Position numbers and translations under genes: made by a program. A stretch of 64,000 nt of DNA, taken from the NCBI GenBank assembly GCA_000727475.1, contig KL647292.1:2197186-2261185 (forward strand), written 5' to 3'. This document shows positions 1 to 11,177 of this stretch, in pieces. Each line of letters opens with the position of its first letter. Position 1 is the stretch's first letter. The DNA is from Sarcocystis neurona (taxonomy: Eukaryota > Apicomplexa > Conoidasida > Eucoccidiorida > Sarcocystidae). Below the pieces are notes generated by a model. The model made no database searches, had not been told where the DNA came from, and was given only the letters and a program-made list of their open reading frames with translations.

Positions 1-519
1 GTCCACTGCTGCGTCCCTTACCGTCCACCGGGTCACATTTGTCTTCGCGTGCCCACGTACATACACGTACATAAATACGCCTGGCCAACTCTACAACTCT
101 GCACACACATATACATAACATGTGTGTGTATATCCGTATACGAGATATTCATACACATATATATATGCATGTGTGCAGACTCTTTCATATAATTTGTGTG
201 AATCTATTGGTATCATACGCCAGGTGCGTGCGTGTGTGTGTGCGCGGAAGAGCTCAAACACGTGGGAAATTCTTTAAAATTTGTGTGTACTACGTTGATG
301 CCTCCGCCTTACAAGTTGTGTCCGCGCAGACATGTCTGCGTACATGTACATGTGTCGATATAAAAATGAGCGCCCGCGCGGACGTGGTGGTGATGATGAA
401 CTTTTCCTCATCTGTGCAGCTGCTACGTGTCTCCCTCGCTTCTGCCTGGCACTGCCTTCAGGCTTCAGGAGTCGTCGAGAACACACTGAAAATGTTCTTT
501 TATGGGAAGAACGTGGACG

Positions 520-1065
520 GGTGAGACATACGTACATACACAAACACATACCTACATACATACGTACATAGGTACGTACATGGGTTAATACATAGGTACA
601 TACATAGGTACATACATAGATACATACATAGGTACAAGCAAACGTACATACGTACGTAGGTACGAACATAGATAGATAGATACACACCTACATAGATACA
701 TACATAGATACGTCCATAGATGCGTACATAGGTACGTACATTCATAGATACATACATGCATAGATACACGCATACATACATAGAGACATACATACATACA
801 TACATACATACACACATACATACGTAACATACATACATACATACATAAGATACGTAACATACAACCAGACATAACATACATAACGTACATAATATACGTA
901 AGACACATTACAGACATAACATACGTAACATACATACACACATACATACATGCATACATACATACATGCATACATACATGCATACATACATACATACACA
1001 CATACATAGATACACATACACACATACATACGTACATACACACATACGTACATGCATACAGATGG
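520..1065 (+). repeat. ACAT/TACATA tetranucleotide microsatellite tract
   Basis: About 540 bp of near-continuous ACATACAT with scattered G and T substitutions (for example TAGATACATACATAGG). The interruptions mark an old, diverged array. It creates spurious Met/Tyr/Val/Cys ORFs on the minus strand. Confidence 0.9.
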
Positions 1066-1445
1066 AAGCGTAGAGAAGCAAAGTTTACGATGAGACAAGC
1101 CTCGACAATAAGCTGCGCTGCAGCAGGGGAGCGCATGCTATACGTCGATGCCTCTGCCTGGGGAGTCTGTCTTGCTGTTTTGGGTGCCTCCCCTTGTGTG
1201 GGCGAATGATGATTTTGTCTCTTGTGACGCGCCTGCTCTTCTGCATGCGCGTGGCTCTCCTGTGTACGCGTGTGGGAGAGGGCCGCGGGATTTGTGTCGC
1301 TGCCGTCGCGCGGGGGAAGGACGCGCGGGTCTGCTGCTGTCCTTTTCTTCGTCCACGCTGCCGTGGGTGACTGGCGCTGTGGTGTGCTGCTGCTGCGGGT
1401 GGCGTGTGCTGCTGTCGGACCCTGCCCTGCTGCTGTCGTTGGCAG

Positions 1446-1677
1446 AACGGTCTACTTGTGCGAGATGCAGCTGCGGCTGCAGCAGCAGACCGAGGACGAG
1501 CTGCGCGTTACCATCAAGAGCGTCCCGCCCCAGGAGAAGGAGGAGGTGGACGGCGGGATGTCTGTGCTTGACGCGGCAAGTTCTCGACAGCAACGGCAGC
1601 AGCAGTATGCGACCGGGAGGCAGGCCTTTGCCCACGAGGTGCAGCAGGCAGTTGTGGACCAGCTGTCCCTTCAGTAG
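1446..1677 (+). CDS. unassigned plus-strand exon, possibly terminal
   Basis: After an acceptor-like CTGTCGTTGGCAG at 1433-1445, a frame reads RTVYLCEMQLRLQQQTEDEL, then RVTIKSVPPQEKEEVDGG and QAFAHEVQQAVVDQLSLQ before TAG at 1675-1677. The charged, low-Cys, helix-forming composition differs from the Cys/Leu-rich antisense reading, so plus is favoured. The stop would make it a last exon. Alternatively, the donor GAG|GTGCAG (phase 0) could join it to the exon at 2295, which starts in phase 0. No domain is recognised. Confidence 0.35.
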
Positions 1678-1949
1678 CAGGAGCAACAACAGCAACGTGG
1701 TGGGGAAGGAGGAGGCATACAACAGCCGGACTCGGCAAGCGGCACTCCTCTCACAGCCCGGCTGCCGCAGGATCAGTCGCTATCACCTACGGACGTCCCC
1801 CCTGCCCGTGCCGGAACCTTCGCTTCAACCTGCCCCACTTCTGCCGTACATGGCTAACGGATACGGCTCCTGCTCGATCAATTCGCCGCCATACGGCAAA
1901 CGTCAACCTGTTGAACTGCTCGACTTTGATGTCTCAAAAACACGCTTTC

Positions 1950-2290
1950 AAACCATTTACATACGTATATATACATATATGTGTATATATGTATATATAT
2001 AGGTGTATACGTATATATACGTATATATATATATATGTATATGTATGTGTGTATATATAGGGGTCCGGATATATAAATCATGGATAAGGTGGAAAATCCT
2101 CCTTAAGTTATGTGTGACGTCCTGTCTTTACCCAACGTTGGTCCCCACACGCGAGAACTATAACTGTGCGTGGACGCTGATATTCATGCATATATATATA
2201 TATATACATATACTTATATGGACACGTATCCTTTGTGTGTATATATATATATATATGTACACGTGTATGTATATGTGTATGTGACTACAT
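1950..2290 (+). repeat. TA-rich intron-like microsatellite
   Basis: Runs of TATA, GTATATATA and CATATATA at 1955-2065 and 2188-2285 flank non-repetitive sequence. They are similar to TA-rich introns elsewhere in the window. Confidence 0.75.
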
Positions 2291-2294
2291 GCAG

Positions 2295-2433
2295 GCAGTT
2301 GTGCACAGGCAGTTTTTCCCTCTGTGCGTCCGCCTGCAGTTCCTTGAAGGCAAATATCAGCCACCGAGATATGCTCTACGCGGCTATTTGCATGAATTTG
2401 CCAGTGAGTTCCAGCGTGCATATACTAACACCG
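2295..2433 (+). CDS. unassigned internal plus-strand exon
   Basis: An exon begins after ACTACATGCAG and reads AVVHRQFFPLCVRLQFLEGK, YQPPRYALRGYLHEFASEFQ and RAYTNT. It is flanked on both sides by TA-rich intron-like sequence. Possible donors are CCA|GTGAGT (exon end 2403, the stronger) or ACCG|GTGACC (end 2433); both leave phase 1. The aromatic, charged composition is coding-like and contains no repeats. I could not identify the next exon or the gene family. Confidence 0.35.
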
Positions 2434-2839
2434 GTGACCACAACGGCGACGACACACATAGTCGCACTTTTCTACGAACATATATGTATACACGTATATA
2501 TATATATATATGTATTTATGTGCATCGTGTAAGTAATGGTATATATGTGTAGGTGTTTGTGTAAAGCGTTGTGTACGCTTTGGGTGTAGTATATTTACGC
2601 GCATGTATATGCACAGAAAGAGAGAGACTTCGCTGCTAGCGATGTGCTTGAATATATTGGGAGAGGGAGGGGGCCTGTTGTGGCCTTTTGTCCATGCCCA
2701 GATATATGACGCGTGAGCAAGCGTCGCCGGCTAAGACTGCGGGTCTGCTGCTGTAGCGGGAAAGGGTAGTACATATGTAGGTTACACGATATACATCATG
2801 TTGCAGAAGTCGTGCTATCTTCGTTTCCCACGCTTCCTT

Positions 2840-3780
2840 AGAGGTCGAGACATTTTAAGGTTCTCCTAGCCCATAGACAGGGCCTGCGTGAACACGCAGA
2901 GTCAAAACGCTTCACGTGGTCGTTTTCGGTGACGACCAGCAACGCTGTTTTCCTTCTCTCTGCATGCGCGCACGACGACTGCGCCGCGGGCCGAGAGCGT
3001 CGAAGCTCACAAAAACACGCGTCTCTATGAGAGAGTCTCGGCTGCAAGATGAACATGTGTGAGCCCGAAGGTTTTTTTTCACCGGCAGACACCGTGTCTT
3101 CGAGTGCACACTCCTATGTGGCCGTGAAAGACCGCGGATGCGGGGCCAGCACATGTATACGCTCTCAGAGGCGAAAGGGTATTGTTGATTACGAAGGAAC
3201 ACTCCTGGTCGTCGGCGCTACAGACATCGGCACTTACGTCTACGTACAACTTTGTGTGAGGGCTGCTCTTCTGACTACCGCACTCAATGCGCAATCGATC
3301 CACTTGTCTTCCGCACACAGCGTGAAGAGGAGCGCGGCTATTTCCTCTTCGCGTGCACTTCCACAGCTGTTGCACGGCAGAGCGACGCACAAACCGGGGT
3401 GAAACGTGTATGCGGGAGGGGACGAGTCGAAGAAAGGAAGGGCCCGCAGCTCTCGTGTAAAAAAAAAGGCCTCGCACGGCCACAGTTGACGCATGCCTGC
3501 TGCGGGTGTGTACGGAAGCAGAAAGTCAGCAGGTTCACCGAGCAGGACGGAAGTGCTGTCTAGCCGTATGTGTACCACGTGCCCACGTATACTTGTGTAT
3601 CTACAACTGTTCACCGAGCTGCCTCTCTCTACCCACACACAGACACACACATACGCACAGATACACAGCCACGGACATCTGTATCTTTATTCATTTGTAG
3701 CTGTCTTTCTGCGGAACGGAAAATTTGTGGGATTGCACGTGGCGCCGTCTATAGTAGCGATGACGTAGCGCGTGGGGACA
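2840..3780. other. non-repetitive stretch with overlapping short ORFs, coding status unresolved
   Basis: This block lacks the CAG and TA repeats of its surroundings. A plus-strand frame from ATG 3049 to 3402 (KGIVDYEGTLLVVGATDIGT) and a minus-strand frame at 3079-3483 lie in mirrored register, and both look moderately coding-like. No convincing splice sites or family match decide between them. It could be an exon, a 3' region of the unassigned plus-strand gene, or a decayed sequence. Confidence 0.25.
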
Positions 3781-3864
3781 GAACGCCTGCCTGGCCTGGG
3801 CGCGCACGGCTGCATTTGACGCGACGGCTTCCAGGAAAAAGACGTGTCCGAGACTGTCGACCAG

Positions 3865-4065
3865 AACGAAGGGCAAAAGAAATACAGAGACAGAAGAAGA
3901 GAGGGATGCCGTCGCTTCGTTTTTAGAAGAAAAAGGTAGAAAACAGAGAGAAAAAGAGAGACAAAGAAAGAGAAAGCCGGTCGCCTCATGTTCAGAAGAA
4001 AGGGCAGAAATACAGAGAGACGGGGACAGCAAGACAGAGAGAGAGGGAGGCACCGTCGCTTCCTC
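3865..4065 (+). repeat. purine (GA)-rich imperfect duplication
   Basis: Two related copies carry GAAGGGCAAAAGAAATACAG and AAAGGGCAGAAATACAGAG, each followed by a GA-rich run and CCGTCGCTTC (about 3909 and 4051). Copy spacing is about 140 bp. The strand is almost pure purine between them. Confidence 0.6.
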
Positions 4066-4360
4066 TTCTGCTTTTGCATCATTTTGGGCCCCAGCGACGT
4101 CGCAGTATTCTCCATCGCGCAGCAAACGCTTTCGCATGCTCCTTTTTCAGTGTCGCTTCGGACAAATTTTCACGGGACTCATAAATGTTTGTCCCGTTAA
4201 GGCACACTTCTTCTCTCGTACAAAAATTTAAAATGGTTCTCCAAGGATCCCACTCTCAGTCGATAGACAAATACACTTGCAGCCACACGTACATACGCAC
4301 ACACGTATCCATATACACATATACATATATATATGTTGTATACAAGCAGGTACACAAACA

Positions 4361-4640
4361 CAGTGCCAAAGGTGTATCCTCTAGTAATATACACACCTCT
4401 CTGTGTCTTCGTCTCTCTCCCTCTCTTTCTGGCCTTTTCTATCTCCCCGGTTTTCTGTATACATATATATATATATAACAAATGCAGGTATATGTGTACA
4501 GCGCCAAAGGTGTATCCTCCAGCAGTACACACCTCGTTGGTTGTCCGTCTTTCTCCGTTTTTCTCTGTCTTTCTCCCTATTCCGGTCCTTCTCTTTCTGT
4601 CCGCGTCCACGTCAATGTTGGTGTCGATGTGTGGGTGTAT
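4361..4640 (+). repeat. tandem duplication, period about 138 bp
   Basis: GTGCCAAAGGTGTATCCTC at 4363 recurs as GCGCCAAAGGTGTATCCTC at 4501. Each copy is followed by TACACACCTC, a pyrimidine-rich run (CTCTCTTTCT) and, after the first copy, a TA microsatellite. It lies just past the 3' end of the giant minus-strand gene. Confidence 0.75.
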
Positions 4641-4738
4641 GTTGTGAGGCCGAGACAGCGCAGTCTGTCTGGGTTCCTGGCTGCTGGCGCTTGGCTACCA
4701 GGGAAGTTTGTAGCTGTTGCATGCGATGCTGCAGTTGT

Positions 4739-7700
4739 TTAGAACTCGAGGAGATCGCCAGCAAAGGAAGTAGTGTCGCTTGCTCCTGCAGCCTCCTCTT
4801 CCCCCCAGTCTTCTTCTTCTTGGCCTTCTTCCTCTGCAGCAGTATCTGCTGCCAATTGCTTCGCGTGCTTCTTTCTTGCTTCTGCTGCTGCACCAGTGCC
4901 CCGCAAGAGGGAGGAGCAGGCCAAGCTGCTGCCGCCGGGCCACTGCTGCTGCAGCTGTTTTCGGTCCTGCTGCTGACGCCCGCCCCCGCCGGCGCGTCCC
5001 TGCAGCAGACCGCCGTTTCCCTGCTCTGCTGCTGCAGCTCGCAGACCGCCTCCGCCCGGTTGTCCGAGGAGTGAAGGCTGCTCCTGTCTTCTCTGCTGCT
5101 CATTCCGCTGGTGGTGTGCCGCACGGCCGCCTCTCAGACCTGTCGGCGCTGCTCCTGCCGCAGCTACTGTCCCACGCAAAGCAACAGCTTCGTTCATCCG
5201 CTGCAGCAGCAGCTCTTCGTCTTCCAGCTCCGCCCAGCAACTCGCCTGCATATCCTCGTCGTCTTCCTCCTCCTCCTCTTCAAGTTCCTGCTGCTCCTGT
5301 TGTTGCTGCTCCCGTTGCTGCTGCTCCTGCTGCTCTTGTTGCTGTTGCTGCTGTCGCTGCTCCTGATGCTGCTGCTGCTGATGCTGCTGCCGCTTCCCGC
5401 TTGTCCCTCTTAGTGCTGCTAGTGTTTCTTCCCGAGGGCGCTTTACCGACAGATGCAGCTCATGACTGCTTGCCTTTGCGCCTGCCGACTCTTGGGTTTC
5501 TAGCAGGAAGAACTTATCTTGTTCCTCTTCTTCTGAGGCATCTGACGAAAGTGCGTCCCATGCGTCCTCTTGTTTCTCTTGACTGCTGCGCTGCTGCTTC
5601 TTGTGCTGCCCCCTCTGCAGTCGCTCATGCTTATCTTCCGCCCCCTTCTGCCTTTGCTGTTGCGCTCTCTCCGGCACCTGCGGCTGCCTGGCGCCTGTTT
5701 CTCTTGCTTGCGCTTCTGCTGCTGCTGTCTTCCCTCTACGTGCTGCTGCTCCCTTCGCTCTTGCTGCTGTTGTGGCTGCTGTCTCTTTGCTGCGTCCCGC
5801 TGCTCCTGTCGCTACTGCTTTTCTTGCCGCTGCAGCTGCTTCTCCAGCGGGGACTGCGTTCCCGTGTCGGGCTGCCGCTGCGACACCTTCCTCCTCCGCT
5901 TCTCGGGGTGCTGCGGGAGTGGACGCTGCTGCAGCCGACCGTTTCTCCTTCCTTGTTGCGTCACCGTGTGCCGGTGCGCTGCTTATGCGGGCTTTCTTTG
6001 TTGCTCCTGCTCCTGCGGCTGCTGCGGCCCGATCCCGCTCAGACACAGCAGCAGCAACAGCAGCAGCAGGACGCTTCCCGTCGGTAACATGCTTTGCCAC
6101 TCCACTGTCTGCTGCAGCTGTTGCCGACGCGCCTGCTGATGGTCTTAAAGCCTCCGGGGTCGACGGTCTTGCTTCCTCTACGGCTGGAGCAGCAGCTGCT
6201 GCTGCTGAGCGGCGAGGCTTCTTCCTCCTTTCCTTCTCTTGCAGTTGCGTTGCTGCAGCTCCTACAGCAGCAGCACGCGCTCTTTCGAAGGCCCACTGGC
6301 GTAAATTTATTTCATCTTCATCGTCAGATGCTTCAATCTCCACACAGACATCCCACTCCTCTTCTTCCTCTTCTTCACAAATTAAGGAACAATTTTGCTC
6401 CTGCTGCAACCGTCGCTGTCGCTTCTCCTGCTGCTTTTGTTGCTGCTGTCTCTGTTGGTGCTGCTCTGGCTCCTGCTGCTCTTTCCAGTGCTGCTGCTCT
6501 GGCCCCTGCTGCTGTTCCCGGTGCTGTTGCTCTGACTGCTGCTGCTGCTGTTGCTGTTGCTGCTGTTGTGCAGCGCGCTGGCGGCGCCGTTCTGCGGCAG
6601 CCTCCTTTTCTTCCCGATGCATGCGTTGACGGCGCAGACGTTCGATCGCTTTTTCCTTTTCCTTTCGCTGCAGCAGAACTCGCGTCTCCTCTTGTGTGTC
6701 CGACTCTGTCCCCATCCCTGCTTCTTCATCCGCGCCAGCTTCGCATGCAGCCCCCGCAGCAGCAGCTTTCGCTGGGCGTGCTCCTGCCATGTCTGCTGCT
6801 GTGCACGTGGCAGCTGCTTCTGCAGGCGCTGCTGCCGCTGCGGCGCCGTCCCCTCCTTGCAGCAGTCGCTGCTGCTGCTGCAGTTGCTGCTGCTGCATTT
6901 GCTGGTGCTGTTTCTGCTGACCAGCTGCGCCAAAGCCAGTGCTGGAGCACCCTCCTCCTCGACTGCTATTGCTGCTGCTGGTGCACGTAGAAATACCTTC
7001 GTAGGCGTTCAGCAGACGCAGCTCAGCACTCGCTTCCCACTCCTTTTCTTCTGCAGCAACAACAGAAGCAACTCCTGCAGGGCCGTTACCTTCTTCAGTC
7101 TCAGCCGCAGCAGCAGAAGCACCGGCAGCCACACCACGTGGTGGGATACCAGCAGCAGCAGCAGAACTGGCAGCAGCAGCAGAACTGGCAGTAGGAGCAG
7201 CAGAACTGGCAGTAGCAGCAGAATTGGCAGCAGCAGCAGCAGAACTGACAGCAGCAGCAGCAGAACTGACAGCAGCAGCAGCAGAACTGACAGCAGCAGC
7301 AGGGCTGGCAGCTCTCTTCTTGAGCTGGTAAGAGAAATGGTTGCGAAGGGCCTGCAGCAGGTGGTGCCGTAGAGGCGGGGAGATAAGCTGCCGCTGCATG
7401 AGGGGGTGCAGCATATCAAGAAACTCCACAGCAGCATTGCGGGTCTGCTGGCGCAGCAGCAGCAACACATGCGCACGCGCCCTTAGCCTCTCTCGCTGCT
7501 CCTCTTCCTCGTCTTCCTCTTGGTCCTCCTGTTCCACCTCGTTCCTCTCTTCCCACTGCCCCAGCGGCTGCTGCTGCTGCTGTTCCCCCCCTGCTGCTGC
7601 TGTTCCCCCTGTTGCTGCTGTTCCCCCTGCTCCTGCTGTAGCTGCTGCTGCTGAGGAGGAGGAGGAGAAGAGCGAGTGCTATGCCGACGTGAAGTTTGAC

Positions 7701-10700
7701 GGGTAGTCGCAGAAACAGCAGCATCGGCAGCAGCAGCAGCAAGGTGGTGATTGTGTTGCACTGCCGCTTGCCAGAAACAGAAAAGTTCCACTTGTTGACT
7801 CGGTCCGAAGGCAGCTCTTCCTGCTGTTCCCGCTGCAAGGCGCTGTGCAACATTGCTGCTCCACTGCTGTAAGAGCTGCAGCCGCTGTCGCCCCGCCGCC
7901 GCGATAGAAGCAAGGTCGATTTCCTTTTCTGGCAGGTCCTCTGGAACCCTCTGCTGGTGCCCCTGCTGCTGCTCCTCACCAAGCGTCTGCTGCACTTGCT
8001 GCTGCTGGTGAAGGTGCTGCGGTCCTTGCCGCTGCTGCTGCTCTGAGGACGCCTGCTGCTGCTGCTGCAAAAAATGGCGTCGCTGGTACAAGTCGGTGAC
8101 CGGAGCGAGCAGCCGCTTCTCAAAAAGTTCTTGGGCAGTTTGTAGGAGCAGCTGCAGCAGCGCACGAAAATTTTTCCTCTTCAGAAAGTGAAAGAAAACA
8201 ACGGCTTCTTTTGCTGCTGCCGCGACGGGGTGGTCCAACAGCTGCAGCAGCGTTCTGCCTAGTCCCCCGTACGTAAGAGCAGCGTCCTGCAGACAGCACC
8301 GACGCAGCAGCTGAACGCATGCGACGCCGAGCCCTTGTTTCAGCAGCGCCTTCTGCTGCTGTGTTCCTGTCTTCCCAAGGCTGCTGTTGCTGCTGCTGCA
8401 CCCCACACTCCCGCTGCTGCTCCTGCTGCACGCCTCACTCGTGCTGCTGCTGTGGGATTCAGCTGAGAACAGCGCTGTCTCCTGCTGCTGTTCTTCGGGA
8501 GGCTGCAGCAGGTCGTCGAGCCGAGCCGCTGCTTGTGCGTCGTAGCGCGTCGCAGCAAGCAAAGAGGAGTAATAGCATGCTGGCAGCAACACACCTGAAG
8601 CGCTCCTGCTGCTGCTGTGTCTGCTGCCCTTGCCGCTCCTGCCTCTGCTGCTGCTGCTGGAAGACAACGAGGAGGCGGAGACGGCAAAGGGAGTGAGGAC
8701 CGGCAGTGTAGGGATATCGCAGGCGGCCGTGGGGGAGACTGACGCTGCTGCAGAGAGCTGTTCGACGCATGCAGCAGCAGCCGCAGCCTCTGCGGCCGCC
8801 GAGTCCTCAGCAGCAGCAACAGCGAGGGACTGCTGACAGCTCGCCGCAGCAGGGGAGGTCTCCGGCAGCGTGGCCGAGACAAAATACTGAAAGGCAGCAG
8901 CAACCGTCTGCATGTCCGACGCGGTATATTCGTACGGCTGCAGGCACGAGAGTAACGCCTCAAGAGACGCTGCGAACGAGGCGGCAGCACACGGTTTGTC
9001 TCCTCCGCGTTCTGCTGCTGCTGCTCCCACCTCGCCGCGGTCTTCTTCTTCATCTGCTGCTGCTGCTGCGGGTGCTGCAGTTCCTCCTTCTGCGGCTGTT
9101 GCAGCATCCTCAGGAGTGCGGACGGCGGTGAGACACGGAAACGACGGGCGTCCGTCCAGCAGCGCCCTCTCGACTTGTCCTGGGCACGCACAACAACAGA
9201 AGAAGCAGAAACAGCAGCAACAGCACAACAATTCTTCCTCTCTTGCGCTGACGCCGCTGCTGCAGAAGAACCAGCAGCAGCAGCAGGGAGAAATTTCCTC
9301 CTCTGGCGCTGCTGCTGCTGCTGTCTCTTCTCCCTCTCCAGGTGGACAAATCCAAACTTTCCTGTAGGAGAACCTCAACAAAGCGGGCACGTGTATACCC
9401 ACCCACCCTCTCTCCTCTACATACAAATACCCACGCCCACATACACACGCACGTACAGGGCAGTCACGTGGAATACTTAACTGCCTATCTTTCCAGTGTC
9501 CAATTCGACACGTGCAACAACCGTACGTTAGCAGTCATCCACAACTAAAGTCTCTACACACATACATATATAAATGCATGCGCACATACGTAGACTGATG
9601 TGCATATGTATGTAGGGCAGTGACGTAGCATATACGTCTATCTCTTCTTTTTCTGCTTACAGACACGAACGCATATATACACCCAGTCACCTACAAAGAA
9701 ACCCCATACATGCGTAGATGTCTACATGCATGCACACACCCACACATAGACGTTCAAAGATATACGAGTATATTCATATATTTATATGTGTAGGCATTTT
9801 GCGTGCCTAGGGAAGTGCGTAGAGACCCGAAGACGTCAGGCGAGGAAAAACATCTCCGTACTTTTACAGAGGAAGAAGGGGCGCCCACCAACAGCTGCGC
9901 TGCTGCTACCGCATCCGTCAAAAAAAAGAGCCGCACAGGGCGGAGAGCAGCGCGCGTGATGGAGGGGGTCGCTTGAACGCCGATCCGCTGCCTCCCCGCA
10001 TGCAAATCCTCCACAAACAAAAGCAGCCTTCTACTTACATGTGTATAAACACATACAAATCAAAAGACACACCGACGTATATACATATACGTATATACAT
10101 ATGTATATATACATACATATATGCATATATAAATGCCGGTACTGCGTCACAGGTATATATACCTGGATCATGAGGTACACTCACAAAAGCTTCCCTCTAT
10201 GTATACAAATATATCCGTACTACCTAATTCTCATTATATACACATATATATAAATACATGCACGTATATATATGGCGTACTGCGTCACATATATATGTGG
10301 ATCTCTGTATAGAGAGGCACAACTTTGGGTGACATATATGTATATGTGTGTATAGTCAGGTGTAGACGTGTTCTCACCAAAAGAAAGAACGGCAAGTAGC
10401 GCATTCAGCAGCAGCAGCGGGCGCTGGTCTGTCTCCAGCAACGCCAGCAGCAACACGGTCGCTCGCATGCGAAGCCTCTGCGCCTCTGCCTGCAGCAACA
10501 GCAGCAGCAGCAACAGTAGCAACAAGAGCAGCTGCAACAACACCAATAGCAGCATAGCACTGGCAGTAGTACCGGCGTCATACAGAGACTGCGGGCAGGT
10601 GGTGACGTGCAGCAACGCGTGGCTGCTTCCCTGCAGATCTTTCGTTCGTCCACACGTCCCTTTACGTGCATATATATATATATATATATATGTATGACAA

Positions 10701-11108
10701 TACATATGTGTATACACATGTGTGGTCTACGTGCAGATATATATGTCTCTCTATATAAGTATGTACAAATATGTACTCTATATATAATATGTATGTATAC
10801 ATATATACATATGCCCTAACACATATATATAATGGATGTAGGTGTATATGTGTACAGATAATGGGATATATATACATTTCTCTCCGTATGTACATATATA
10901 TATATATATATATATGTATATATGCAAGTGGACATCTGTATATGTACACATACACCACATTACGTAAACAAATATGTATACAGGTGCGCCCTCATATATA
11001 TATATATATTATGATGTACTTGTAAGTATGTGTATATCAACTTCCTACTTGCAACAGTAGAAACACATACACTAACATGCGTCAACAAATATATAGAGAC
11101 CTGGGCGC

Positions 11109-11142
<34 letters not shown>

Positions 11143-11143
11143 G

Positions 11144-11177
<34 letters not shown>

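Noticed and set aside
500..1136. Minus-strand ORFs of 118-183 codons made of Met/Tyr/Val/Cys
   Set aside because: Pure translation of the ACAT microsatellite.
4780..7706. Long plus-strand ORFs (435, 342, 298 and 273 codons) rich in Leu/Cys
   Set aside because: Antisense shadows of the CAG-rich last exon of the giant minus-strand gene. The minus strand has the charged, helix-forming, non-repetitive segments.
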